The notes: generated from the sequence alone by a model not told the origin. A stretch of 64,000 nt of DNA from Arenimonas composti TR7-09 = DSM 18010 (GCF_000426365.1 NZ_AUFF01000001.1:186001-250000), one strand, 5' to 3'; positions 28,101 to 35,297 are shown, counted from the first letter of the stretch. Made by a program: numbers and translations.

Positions 28101-28479
28101 GGTACCGGCGACGCCGCGCTGCCGCGTGCTCGTCGTCGACAACGACGCCGACGTGCTGCGCGGCATGCAGGCACTGCTGCAGGGCTGGGGCAACGACGTG
28201 ATCGCCGCCGGCGATGCCGACGAGGCGCTGCGCCGCGCCGCCGAGGGCGCATCACCGGATCTGCTGCTGCTCGACTACCACCTCGGCGGCGGCGCCACCG
28301 GCCTGCAGCTGCGCGAACGGCTCGTCGCCGCCGGCGTCACCGCGCCCTGCGTGATCATCACCGCCGACCACGCCGCCGATGTCCGGGGCGCGGTCGCGGA
28401 AGCCGGCTGCGTCCTGCTGCACAAGCCGCTGCGCCCACTGGCCCTGCGCTCCGCCATGGCGCGCCTGGTCCAAATGTAG
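25162..28479 (+). CDS. Hybrid histidine kinase with sodium/solute symporter sensor domain (CrbS/MxtR type)
   Basis: 1105 residues. An SSF (SLC5-like) domain with about 13 membrane helices spans about 1-490 (TSWTFFGTVTQAQRSGWPIP). A PAS-like domain follows (about 605-720), then a coiled linker. HisKA has the H-box AVSHDLAQPLNAAHLF (His762). An HATPase domain (DTGPGI near 900) and a C-terminal receiver (LLLLDYHLGG, Asp1038) complete it. This layout is that of CrbS/MxtR, which pairs with a LuxR-type regulator to control acetate-type carbon use. The partner is probably the gene at 31990. GTG start; the TAG stop lies inside a REP palindrome. Confidence 0.88.
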   Translation: MLTGSVVVLAGLAWLGLLFGTALWAERRPALMQRHWPVVYSLSLAVYCTSWTFFGTVTQAQRSGWPIPPTFVGTILLYVLGFGFLRELLRLAREHHSTSLADLIATRLGRSSWLAAAVTFVAVIGIVPYIALQLKAVAMSFGLLTRASDLTPPPWQDSALYIALAMALFAMLFGTRRASAAEHNRGLVLAMAAESLLKLGAMLALGVFVWFGLELPASPPPLPAPEGAGGFPALVLLGALAMFTLPHQFHVGVVECRSERQLRTARWLFPLYMLAIALPVLPLARAGDALLAPLGVPSDLYVLALPLSQGHDALALLAFLGGLSAATGMVIISTLALSVMIGNHWLAPLLVRGRWAAAGADLRPALLIQRRIGIIAVVLLAWVYSRAIAGNDALADIGALSFSGLATLAPAVAFAVWRPATPARAVLAGLVVAVALWFWVLMLPPFAEAAGVSSPWLREGPFGIAWLAPDGMFGLEGWSRIARASVLSLVAATLVTSLLAARLGDAPGRVGDALSPEVLREVAGRFLPAVKVESLLAGADDPERAKAAGERVERELGAVLGAASARLLLDAARREPGRDLDTVATIVGEASQALRFNQRVLEAALENMDQGISVVDAELRLVAWNRPYAELFDYPPELLRVGVPVADLVACNVRRGLAGAGDAEREVGKRIDHMRAGTPYVAERRFPPDRVIEIRGNPMPGGGFVATFTDVTAFRANEAALKSVAETLEQRVAERTAELAGAKAEAERANRAKTRFLAAVSHDLAQPLNAAHLFVHALAPKLVEEEHRAALANIDGALGSAETLLAGLLDISRLDAGGLEPALQTFRIDELLAGLLGEFGVLADDRGLRLDGVRCTAWVRSDPQLLRRVLQNFLGNALRHTRRGRVLVGCRRRGERLAIEVWDTGPGIAEADRAAIFEEFRRLDRGGQGLGLGLAIADRIARLLQHPLRLRSWPGAGSVFAIEVPLAAPVAAAPAPAPIPVPATPRCRVLVVDNDADVLRGMQALLQGWGNDVIAAGDADEALRRAAEGASPDLLLLDYHLGGGATGLQLRERLVAAGVTAPCVIITADHAADVRGAVAEAGCVLLHKPLRPLALRSAMARLVQM

Positions 28480-28500
28480 GAGCGGCTTCAGCCGCGATGC
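28475..28500 (+). repeat. REP-like palindrome overlapping the kinase stop codon
   Basis: A 26-base unit beginning TGTAGGAGCGGC and ending CCGCGATGC. Its inner stem is GCGGCT-TC-AGCCGC. It is identical to the left copy of the pair at 32641. The TAG of TGTAGG is the stop codon of the histidine kinase, so the element supplies the end of that gene. Confidence 0.8.
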
Positions 28501-28542
28501 CTTTCTTGCAGGCCAGCGACCGCGCGGACCCCCTCCCGCCAC

Positions 28543-29007
28543 CTATTGCAGGTCGCGCGCCTCTCCGACCCAGATCGCGACCCCATGCACCCGCTCCTGC
28601 GTCGTCGGAATGCCGACCCCGACACCGACGCCGCCGTGGCGGCCGTAGTTGCCGCCGCCGACCGACAGGCCGACGGGGGAGGCGTCGCGGCCGCGACCGA
28701 GCAGCAGTACGCCGTTGGCGCCGAGTTTCGCGGCCTCGCTGCGCAGGCGGGCGAGGGCGGCCTCGCGCTGGCCGGCGGTGCCGAAGCCGGCGCCGCTGCG
28801 GGCCTCGATCTCGGCGATGTCGATCGCGCCGGGCGGGCGTTCGGTATAGATCCGCACCGTCGCCGGTTCGACCGGCGGACGCGCGGCGCCGAGCATGTGC
28901 GTCGACACCCCGGCGCAGGCGGTGAGCGCGAGCAGCACCAACGGCAGCAGCCGCCGCGCGGCGAAGGCGCGGGTGGGCGGGAACAGGGAAGCGGTAGACA
29001 TGGTCAT
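28543..29007 (-). CDS. Lipoprotein of unknown function
   Basis: 154 residues. Signal peptide with lipobox near LALTAC, Cys at about residue 29. The mature part has TVRIYTERPPGAIDIAEIEA and AALARLRSEAAKLGANGVLL, which recalls YajI/DUF4156-like outer-membrane lipoproteins that report 'genes of unknown origin'. A Gly-rich stretch (VGGGNYGRHGGVGVGVGI) follows and the protein ends GVAIWVGEARDLQ. ATG 29007 is chosen because GGAGG lies six bases upstream on this strand; an in-frame ATG two codons later is possible. It sits between the kinase and the oligomer hydrolase; a link to PHB use is not evident. Confidence 0.65.
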   Translation of the reverse strand: MTMSTASLFPPTRAFAARRLLPLVLLALTACAGVSTHMLGAARPPVEPATVRIYTERPPGAIDIAEIEARSGAGFGTAGQREAALARLRSEAAKLGANGVLLLGRGRDASPVGLSVGGGNYGRHGGVGVGVGIPTTQERVHGVAIWVGEARDLQ

Positions 29008-29070
29008 CGCGCACCTCCAGCAGGTGCCGGCAGTCTCACCCCGGCCGCGTGAACGACGAAGAACGGGAAA

Positions 29071-29139
29071 AACGGTGCCCGGCACCGTTAAGCCGACTTA
29101 ACCGTGCCCGGCACCGTCTTTACCGTGCCCGGCACCGTT
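29071..29139. repeat. Three GGTGCC-C-GGCACC palindromes, two forming the oligomer hydrolase C-terminus
   Basis: Copies lie at 29071-29089 (perfect 9-1-9 palindrome), 29100-29118 and 29121-29139. The last two are tandem 21-base units and are read as NGAGHGK and DGAGHG followed by the TAA stop of the hydrolase gene. So a mobile or amplified palindrome appears to have rewritten the 3' end of that gene. Confidence 0.75.
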
Positions 29140-30915
29140 TTGGGCGGCGGGTGGCAGCGCTTCGCCGTCGGCGATGCGCGCCCACATCGCATCGAGCGCG
29201 CGGTAGGCCACCGGCAGCAGCGGCTGGTAGCGGCCGGTCCAGAAGGGCAGCGCGACGAAGGCGTCGAAGTGCTGCGCGCCGGCGACCGGCCAGTACACGA
29301 CCTCGCGGCCGGCGCCACCGGCCCAGTTCGCATAGGCGCCGCCGCTGAAGGCCGCCGGGATCAGGCCGTCGTCGAGGCCGTGCACGACCAGCACCGGGCG
29401 ACCGGCGGCGGGCAGCGCCGCGCGGGTCCCGTCGATGCCGGCGATCAGCGCGGCATCGCCGGCGTCCCAGAGCTGGCGCAGGCAGCGCAGGCCGGGCAGC
29501 AGCGGATCCTCGCCGCCGGCGAGGCCGTCGACGATGCCGACGCCGGCGCCGGGCGGGATGCCCGAGGCGTCGCTCCACCAGGCCGCGCGCATCGCCGCGG
29601 TCGCCGCGGTCGGCTTGCCGGCGGCATCGACGGTGGTGAAGCCGTAGCCGCAGGGCATCGGCTCGTCGCCGCTGCGCGAATACGCGGCGGCGTAGGTGAC
29701 GTTCACCGAGCGCCACAGGTCGAAGGCGGTGCTGAGGTCGGCGGCGGCGATCGCGGCGTCGGTCCAGCCGCGCTCGCGCAGGTGCCGGCGCGCCGCTTCG
29801 GCCTGCGCCGCCGGCTCGCTTTCGCTGATCTCGCCGGAAGCCGCCAGCGCGGCGCAGCGCAGCGCGCCCGCCGGTGCCGGCGCGCCGCCGGGGCGCACCA
29901 GGGCCAGCCCGTCGTAGGCGCTGGCATTGAGCGCGCAGGGCAGCCAGATCGCCGCCTCGGTCGAGTAGTCGTAGAGCGCGCGGCCACCGTTGCCGGCGAG
30001 CACGTTCGGCGAGATCGCGACGACGCCGTCGAGCCAGTCGCCGTCGAGCTCCGCCGCGCGCAGCACCGCACCGCCGCCGTTGGAGACACCCACCGCGATC
30101 ACCGTGGCGTCGGCGGCCAGTGCATCGCCATAGCGCTCGCGGAGCACCCGCTGCGCGAAGGCCGCGGCCTGGCGCACATGCCGGCCCCAGTCGGCTTCCG
30201 GGTTGTCGCCGGAATGCGCGTGCTTGACGCGGATGCCGTCGCCGCCGGTCGGTGCGAACTCGACCGGCTCGCCGGTCGCGGCGCGGCGGCCGTCGAGACC
30301 GGTGCCGATCCCGTCCGCGGCATCGACGTAGCCGGTGCCGGTGCCCTTGTCGGTGTGCGCGACCGCACAGCCGCGCGGCAGGCCCCAGGCGCCGGCGAGG
30401 GCGATCGCGCCGTAGATGCCGCGCGAGCCGGAGGAGGCGGTGACGACGACGCAGGGCTTCGCCGGATCGAAGGCGTCCGGCAGCTGCACGAGCACGCGGT
30501 GCGGCTGCGCGCGGCCGGGCAGTTCGACGAAGGCCTGGAACTCCTCGCCGGGCACCGCGGCGAAGCTGCCGTAGTCGCGGCCGTAGGCGCTGCCGGGCGA
30601 CAGGTCGGCGATGCCGCGCCAGTTGCTCCAGATCGCGCGCCGGCGCAGTTCCTGCGCGGTCGGCGCTTGCGCATCCGCGAAGGCCGGCGGGGTCGCCGCG
30701 CGCAGGCCGGCTTCGCCGAGGCCGGCGCTCAACAGGTCGTCGCCGTCGCGGTGGACCGTGTGCCGGATCGTCGCCGCGGCGACGGCGGGATCGCCGGCAG
30801 GCGCCGGCGTTGCGGCGGCGACGAGGTCGGCCGGCGCGGCGGAATTCAGCGAGGCGCAGCCGGCGAGCAGGGCGGCGGCGATGGCGGCGGGCAGGAGGCG
30901 GCTGATCGGGTTCAT
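29098..30915 (-). CDS. Lipoprotein 3-hydroxybutyrate-oligomer hydrolase
   Basis: 605 residues. Lipobox LAGC with Cys20, so anchored to a membrane and exported. The mature protein matches the D-(-)-3-hydroxybutyrate oligomer hydrolase family (PF10605): RRAIWSNWRGIADLSPGSAY, VVVTASSGSRGIYGAI, AVAHTDKGTGTGY and the nucleophile elbow VGVSNGGGAV (Ser278). It would cut soluble 3HB oligomers to monomers. The last 14 residues (NGAGHGKDGAGHG and flank) are encoded by palindromic repeats. It is divergent from the dehydrogenase and 36 bases from the shared palindrome. Confidence 0.9.
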   Translation of the reverse strand: MNPISRLLPAAIAAALLAGCASLNSAAPADLVAAATPAPAGDPAVAAATIRHTVHRDGDDLLSAGLGEAGLRAATPPAFADAQAPTAQELRRRAIWSNWRGIADLSPGSAYGRDYGSFAAVPGEEFQAFVELPGRAQPHRVLVQLPDAFDPAKPCVVVTASSGSRGIYGAIALAGAWGLPRGCAVAHTDKGTGTGYVDAADGIGTGLDGRRAATGEPVEFAPTGGDGIRVKHAHSGDNPEADWGRHVRQAAAFAQRVLRERYGDALAADATVIAVGVSNGGGAVLRAAELDGDWLDGVVAISPNVLAGNGGRALYDYSTEAAIWLPCALNASAYDGLALVRPGGAPAPAGALRCAALAASGEISESEPAAQAEAARRHLRERGWTDAAIAAADLSTAFDLWRSVNVTYAAAYSRSGDEPMPCGYGFTTVDAAGKPTAATAAMRAAWWSDASGIPPGAGVGIVDGLAGGEDPLLPGLRCLRQLWDAGDAALIAGIDGTRAALPAAGRPVLVVHGLDDGLIPAAFSGGAYANWAGGAGREVVYWPVAGAQHFDAFVALPFWTGRYQPLLPVAYRALDAMWARIADGEALPPAAQNGAGHGKDGAGHG

Positions 30916-30950
30916 CGCCCGAAGATACCGCCCGCGCGCGGGGCCGGCAT

Positions 30951-30994
30951 CGTACCTTCGTACGTCGCGGGCGCCGCGCTGCCGCTGCTAGCGT
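30951..30994 (+). promoter_or_regulatory. Divergent control region: second GTAC-N4-GTAC palindrome and dehydrogenase promoter
   Basis: CGTAC-CTTC-GTACG spans 30951-30964 without an overlap of half-sites. Its centre is about 32 bp upstream of TAGCGT (30989-30994), the likely -10 box. The core and the spacing match the site at 21562-21606. It lies between the oligomer hydrolase (minus) and the dehydrogenase (plus), so it could control both. Confidence 0.55.
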
Positions 30995-31022
30995 GCCGGC
31001 ATCGAATCTTCAGGAGGCGGCG

Positions 31023-31832
31023 ATGGCCGACACCTTCCTCGCGGGCCGCAGTGCCCTGGTCACCGGCGGCACTTCGGGCATCGGCCTGGCGATCGCGCGT
31101 GCGCTCGGCGGTGCCGGCGCCGCGCTGGCGATCAACGGCCTCGGCTCGCGCGAGCAGATCGAGGCCGCGCTCGCCGCGGTGCGCGAGGCCGGGGCGCCGT
31201 CGGCCCGCCACTTCGGCGCCGACCTCACGTCGGCGACCGCGATCGAGGCGATGTGCGGCGAACTGGCGGCGACCGCCGCGCCCGACATCGTCGTCAACTG
31301 CGCCGGCGTGCAGCACACCGCGGCGCTCGCCGACATGCCGGCGGCGACCTGGGACACGATCATCGCGGTCAACCTCAGCGCCGCGTTCCACACGATGCGG
31401 CTGGCGATGCCGGCGATGGCCGCGAACGGCTACGGCCGGGTGATCAACATCGCCTCGGTGCACGGCCTGGTCGCGTCGGTGCAGAAGGCGCCGTACGTGG
31501 CGAGCAAACACGGCCTGATCGGGATGACCAAGGTCGCGGCGCTGGAATACGCCCAGGCCGGTTCGCGCGACTCCGGCGGCGTCACCGCCAACTGCATCTG
31601 CCCGGGCTGGGTCGAGACGCCGCTGATCGAGCCGCAGATCGCCGCCCGCGCCGCCGCCGTCGGTGGCGACCGCGACGCCGGCGTGCGCGAACTGCTGCGC
31701 GAGAAGCAGCCCAGCGGCCGCATGTGCCTGCCCGACGAGATCGCGGCCGTGGTGCTCTGGCTCTGCCGGCGCGAGGCGCACAACCTGACCGGCGCGGCGA
31801 TTCCGGTCGACGGGGCCTGGACCGCGCAATAG
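31023..31832 (+). CDS. 3-hydroxybutyrate dehydrogenase (SDR family)
   Basis: 269 residues, a classic short-chain dehydrogenase. The nucleotide-binding motif is TGGTSGIG (residues 14-21), NCAG is at 92-95, and the catalytic Ser145, Tyr158 and Lys162 lie in SVHGLVASVQKAPYVASKHG. The HGLVAS and CICPGWVETPLIEPQI segments are typical of D-3-hydroxybutyrate dehydrogenase, which oxidises 3-hydroxybutyrate to acetoacetate with NAD. AGGAGG precedes ATG 31023. It is the catabolic endpoint of the locus and the last gene before inverted repeat B. Confidence 0.92.
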   Translation: MADTFLAGRSALVTGGTSGIGLAIARALGGAGAALAINGLGSREQIEAALAAVREAGAPSARHFGADLTSATAIEAMCGELAATAAPDIVVNCAGVQHTAALADMPAATWDTIIAVNLSAAFHTMRLAMPAMAANGYGRVINIASVHGLVASVQKAPYVASKHGLIGMTKVAALEYAQAGSRDSGGVTANCICPGWVETPLIEPQIAARAAAVGGDRDAGVRELLREKQPSGRMCLPDEIAAVVLWLCRREAHNLTGAAIPVDGAWTAQ

Positions 31833-31835
31833 CGG

Positions 31836-31986
31836 AGTTCGTAGTTCGTACGAGGTACGAGGTAGTTAAGTCCGGCGGCTGGAAGGGGGCGTTCCTGCCT
31901 GCGATTTCGCGAGCAGGGAGTCGACGATTCCTGCAAGATCGCGCTGGAAACGACCACTACCTCGTACCTCGTACGAACTACGAACT
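31836..31986. repeat. Long inverted repeat B, perfect 31-bp arms
   Basis: Arms 31836-31866 and 31956-31986 are perfectly complementary, separated by 89 bases. The arms are built from short units GTTCGTA and CGAGGTA. It fills the gap between the dehydrogenase stop (31832) and the regulator start (31990), so the right arm reaches the ribosome-binding region of the regulator. It could end the dehydrogenase transcript or fold over the regulator start. Same plan as repeats A and D. Confidence 0.85.
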
Positions 31987-31989
31987 GGA

Positions 31990-32631
31990 ATGAAGCTAGT
32001 CATCGCCGACGACCACCCGCTTTACCGGCTCGCGCTGACGCAGGCCGTACGCGGCGTGCTGCCGGAGGCGGAGCTCACCGAGGTGGAGGACATGCCGGCG
32101 GTGTTCACCGCGCTCGCCGCGGCGCCGGACACCGACCTCGTGCTGCTCGACCTGCACATGCCCGGCAGCCACGGCCTGATGGGCCTGGCGTCGCTGCGCG
32201 CCGAACATCCCGGCGTCGCGGTGGCGATGATCTCCGCGCACGAGGAACCGGCGACGATCCGCCGCGCGCTCGCCTACGGCGCCGCCGGTTATCTCACCAA
32301 GCGCGCCGATCTCGCCGAACTGCAGGCCGGCCTGCGCGCGGTACTCGCCTGCGAGGTGTGGCTGCCGCCGTCGCTGCGCGACGCGGTGGCGGCGGCGCCG
32401 GCCGATCCCGGCGACAGCGACACCGCCGCCCGCCTCGCCAGCCTCAGCCCGCAGCAGTTCAAGGTGCTCACCCGCGTCGCCGAAGGCCGCCTCAACAAGC
32501 AGATCGCCGACGAGCTCGGCATCCAGGAACGCACCGTCAAGGCGCACATGAGCGCCATCTTCGAGAAGCTCGGCGTCCGCAATCGCACCCAGGCCGGGGT
32601 GCTGCTCGGCCAGCTCAGCCTGGACCGCTGA
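31990..32631 (+). CDS. LuxR/NarL-type response regulator (CrbR/ErdR type)
   Basis: 213 residues. Receiver domain (1-120) with acidic pair DDHPLY, phospho-acceptor Asp54 in LVLLDLHMPG and a conserved Lys near TKRA. The LuxR HTH (about 150-210) contains LSPQQFKVLTRVAEGRLNKQ and QERTVKAHMSAIFEKLGVRN. This is the usual partner of SSF-type hybrid kinases. It probably activates the PHB genes through the palindromes at 21562 and 30951 (inference). The ATG has only a weak TGGA upstream, next to the arm of inverted repeat B. Confidence 0.9.
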   Translation: MKLVIADDHPLYRLALTQAVRGVLPEAELTEVEDMPAVFTALAAAPDTDLVLLDLHMPGSHGLMGLASLRAEHPGVAVAMISAHEEPATIRRALAYGAAGYLTKRADLAELQAGLRAVLACEVWLPPSLRDAVAAAPADPGDSDTAARLASLSPQQFKVLTRVAEGRLNKQIADELGIQERTVKAHMSAIFEKLGVRNRTQAGVLLGQLSLDR

Positions 32632-32639
32632 GCACCGCA

Positions 32640-32705
32640 CTGTAGGAGCGGCTTCAGCCGCGATGCTTTTCACGAAGAGCATCGCGGCTGAAGCCGCTCC
32701 TACAG
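32640..32705. repeat. REP-like inverted pair (REPIN), also a likely bidirectional terminator
   Basis: Two REP units face each other as perfectly complementary 28-bp arms, 32640-32667 and 32678-32705, with a 10-base loop TTTCACGAAG. The unit is the same as at 28475. It lies between the convergent regulator and membrane-protein genes, 8 bases after the regulator stop, so it probably ends or protects both mRNAs. Confidence 0.85.
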
Positions 32706-32725
32706 GGAAATGGGGAAGTGAGGGG

Positions 32726-34126
32726 TTACTCGCTCTTCCAGAACAGGATCCGCCACGGATCCGGCGGGTCCTCGCCATGATTGCGCGGCAGGCGGCCGAC
32801 GGTCAGTTCGTGGCGGCCGCGCGGCAGATCGGCGATCGGCAGCATCGCGACCAGGCCGCGCTGTCCGGTGCGCGGATCCTCGCCGGCATCGAAGGGCACC
32901 GCGACCGGTTCGCCGTCGATCGCCAGCAGGTGCAGGCGCGCCAGGCAGTCCAGGCGCTCGCGCCAGTACTTCGCGCGTTCCTGCCGGCGCGCTTCGCGTT
33001 CCTGCCGACGCCGCTCGCGCCCGGCTTCGGCAGGTTCGCCGGCATCGGCCGTCGCGTCGGGTTCCGATGAGGTCGGCTCGGCAATCGCGCAGTCCCTGGC
33101 GACGAACTCGTCGTGGCGGGTCGGGATGTAGGGAATGAACAGCGGCAGCCAATCCCCCGCGATGATTCGCGACGGGATGTGTGGCGGCGGCACCAGCTGG
33201 ATGACGTCGCCACGCTGGTCGTCGTAATGGTCGGCCTTCACCAGCGACGCGACGCCGAAACCATCCGGCGGAAGCCCCGCGCCGATGCGCAGTCCCAGTC
33301 CCATCCGGCTGCCGACCGTCTGCCCCAGCACGATCGTGAAGACGACGACCGCGACCACGGTGATCAACACGGCGGTGCGCCGGCTGCCCGCGTGGCTGGA
33401 GAACAGGGTGAGCAGCGGATTGCCGGAGCCGGAGAAGCCGATCTTCGCGTAAAGGTCGAACAGCCGCTGCATGCGCCGTTCCTGCGGGCTGCCGGGAACC
33501 AGACCCGCACCCGCACGCCGGTCCCACTGCACGAGCACCGCGAACAGGATCGCCACGATGCCGAACGCTCCGAGCACCACGAACAGCAGCGTCTGGCCGC
33601 CGCCTTCGCCACCCGACAGCGCCCAGCGTGCCCAGATCGCCACCATCATCAGGCTGACGATCAGCATCGGCACGAACATCACCGTGGCCAGGCCGACACC
33701 GACGCCGAACACCAGGCTCGCGCGGTTGTCGGCGCGTTCGATCAGCGTGGACATGTCGGACAGGTCCGCGTGGACCCGCCGGAAGTACTGCGGCCCGAGC
33801 CGTTCGCGCATCCGGTCCCAGCGCACACCCTCGGGATAGACCGAATGCAGGCCGACGAGGGCCACCCAGTAGCCGCGCGTCACCAGATGCAGCAGGAAGG
33901 TCGCGATCAGCGTCAGCAGCGCGAACTTGACGTAGATCCACAGCGGCAGCGACAGCGCCGCGAGGTCGGGCAGCGTGTTGTTGTAGAAACCGAACAGCAG
34001 CCGGTCGACCTGGTCCGGCAGCTGCAGCAGGCTGAACACCGTCGCGCCGGAGATCAGCAGTTCCATCTCCCAGGTGGGCGTGGTCCGCTTCGGCAGCTGC
34101 CGCGGGTCGTCGCTCGCTTCGGTCAT
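32726..34126 (-). CDS. Multipass membrane protein of unknown function
   Basis: 466 residues. About six membrane helices: two near 50-90, two at 140-180, one near 185-205 and one near 265-285. A large soluble part follows, with IPSRIIAGDWLPLFIPYIPT and a charged coiled stretch RERRRQEREARRQERAKYWR (about 375-395). It ends in a beta-rich domain (GRHELTVGRLPRNHG). I do not recognise the family. Stand-alone gene, convergent with the regulator. Confidence 0.7.
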   Translation of the reverse strand: MTEASDDPRQLPKRTTPTWEMELLISGATVFSLLQLPDQVDRLLFGFYNNTLPDLAALSLPLWIYVKFALLTLIATFLLHLVTRGYWVALVGLHSVYPEGVRWDRMRERLGPQYFRRVHADLSDMSTLIERADNRASLVFGVGVGLATVMFVPMLIVSLMMVAIWARWALSGGEGGGQTLLFVVLGAFGIVAILFAVLVQWDRRAGAGLVPGSPQERRMQRLFDLYAKIGFSGSGNPLLTLFSSHAGSRRTAVLITVVAVVVFTIVLGQTVGSRMGLGLRIGAGLPPDGFGVASLVKADHYDDQRGDVIQLVPPPHIPSRIIAGDWLPLFIPYIPTRHDEFVARDCAIAEPTSSEPDATADAGEPAEAGRERRRQEREARRQERAKYWRERLDCLARLHLLAIDGEPVAVPFDAGEDPRTGQRGLVAMLPIADLPRGRHELTVGRLPRNHGEDPPDPWRILFWKSE

Positions 34127-34200
34127 GACGGCTCCTGGTGAGGCGGGCAGGGTCGCAGAGGGCAGGCGCCGCCGGCAAGGCGGCTGCTAGATTCGACGGC

Positions 34201-34650
34201 ATGAACAAGGCATTCGTGACCGCCGCGAAACTGCTCGGCGGCCTGTGGACCTCGCCGCTGACGCTGGCCGGCGTGCTCGCCGGGCTGGTGGGCATGGCTT
34301 TCGGCGCGCGCGTGCGGGTCTCCGACCTGGCGCTCGTGTTCCACCGCTATCCGTGGGGGCCGGGCGGGGCGCTGACGCTCGGCAACGTGATCCTGCACAG
34401 CGGCGACAGCCTCGACGAGGTGGTGACCAGCTACCGTTGCCGTGCCGACGGGACTTACAGCGACCGCCTGCGCCTCGGCGACCACGAGCGCGCGCACGTG
34501 CTGCAGTACCTGGTGCTCGGACCGCTGTTCCTGCCGCTGTATTTCCTCTGCGGCGGCATCAGCCACCGCAACCGTTTCGAGCAGGCCGCCGACCGCTACG
34601 CGCTGACCGGACGGGGCTGGTGGCCGTGGCCGGCCGCGGGCCGGGATTGA
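34201..34650 (+). CDS. Small membrane protein with HERAH motif
   Basis: 149 residues. A hydrophobic N-terminus (about 8-36) precedes VRVSDLALVFHRYPWGPGGA. Then DHERAHVLQYLVLGPLFLPLYF places a His-Glu-x-x-His motif beside a membrane segment, and RFEQAADRYALTGRGWWPWP closes the protein. The HExxH plus a distant Glu resembles a degenerate zinc protease, but activity is doubtful because the protein is short. Function unknown. Confidence 0.65.
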   Translation: MNKAFVTAAKLLGGLWTSPLTLAGVLAGLVGMAFGARVRVSDLALVFHRYPWGPGGALTLGNVILHSGDSLDEVVTSYRCRADGTYSDRLRLGDHERAHVLQYLVLGPLFLPLYFLCGGISHRNRFEQAADRYALTGRGWWPWPAAGRD

Positions 34651-34715
34651 CCTGCGGCAAACCGTGGCCCGGCGCTGTGGCTAGAATGGGCCGGGACAAA
34701 TCCGACGGTATCGCC

Positions 34716-35297
34716 ATGCTCGCGCTCGAATTCCCCGGTTGTGACCGCCTGTTCGCGATGATCGACGACGCCCTCGCCGCCGGCGACGAGCACGCGGTCA
34801 CCGCCGCCATCCGCGAAGGCATGTGCCGGGCCATGCGCGAGCAGAGCGTCGCCTTGCCCGAGTGCTGCCACGAGCCGGTCGCCGATCATTACGCCCGCCG
34901 CGAGCTCTACCGCTGCGAGAAGAACGGCTACAGCGTGGTCGCGATGACCTGGGGCCCGGGGCAGGGCACGCCGATCCACGACCACGCCGGCTGCTGGTGC
35001 GTCGAAGGCGTCTGGCGCGGCGAACTCGAGATCACCCAGTACGAACTGCGCGAGCGCGACGGCGACCGTTTCCGCTTCGAAACCGTCGCCACCGAGCGCG
35101 CCGGTGTCGGCTCCGCCGGCTGCCTGATCCCGCCGCACGAGTACCACGCGATCCGCAATCCGTCGGACACCGAGATCGCGATCTCGCTGCACATCTATCG
35201 GGCGCCGCTGCTCACCTGCGCACATTTCCAGGCCGACGGGCAGCCCGGCTGGTACCGCAAGCTCGACCGCACGCTCTCACTCGACGCCGCCGCCTGA
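34716..35297 (+). CDS. Cysteine dioxygenase
   Basis: 193 residues, a cupin. It converts cysteine to cysteine sulfinate with O2. The iron ligands lie in GTPIHDHAGCWCVEGVW (His88, His90) and IPPHEYHAIRN (His141 or His144). The start MLALEFPGCDRLFAMI at 34716 is preferred to an in-frame ATG ten codons upstream, because TAGAAT at 34682-34687 there looks like the -10 box. It is followed by nested inverted repeat E1 and the tRNA gene. Confidence 0.88.
   Translation: MLALEFPGCDRLFAMIDDALAAGDEHAVTAAIREGMCRAMREQSVALPECCHEPVADHYARRELYRCEKNGYSVVAMTWGPGQGTPIHDHAGCWCVEGVWRGELEITQYELRERDGDRFRFETVATERAGVGSAGCLIPPHEYHAIRNPSDTEIAISLHIYRAPLLTCAHFQADGQPGWYRKLDRTLSLDAAA

Noticed and set aside
29104-31443. Long plus-strand frame opposite the oligomer hydrolase
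   Set aside because: Shadow of a recognised hydrolase gene; no motif of its own.
31846-31861. GTAC-GAG-GTAC in the arm of inverted repeat B as a third regulator site
   Set aside because: Spacing is three instead of four, and the sequence is explained by the repeat unit; the same unit occurs in the mirror arm.
34201-34650. Active zinc metalloprotease from the His-Glu-x-x-His motif
   Set aside because: The protein is short, the motif sits beside a membrane segment and no firm third ligand is seen; reported only as a motif.
34647-34652. TTGACC as the -35 box of cysteine dioxygenase
   Set aside because: It is 29 bases from TAGAAT (34682), too far for a sigma-70 promoter, and overlaps the stop of the upstream gene.
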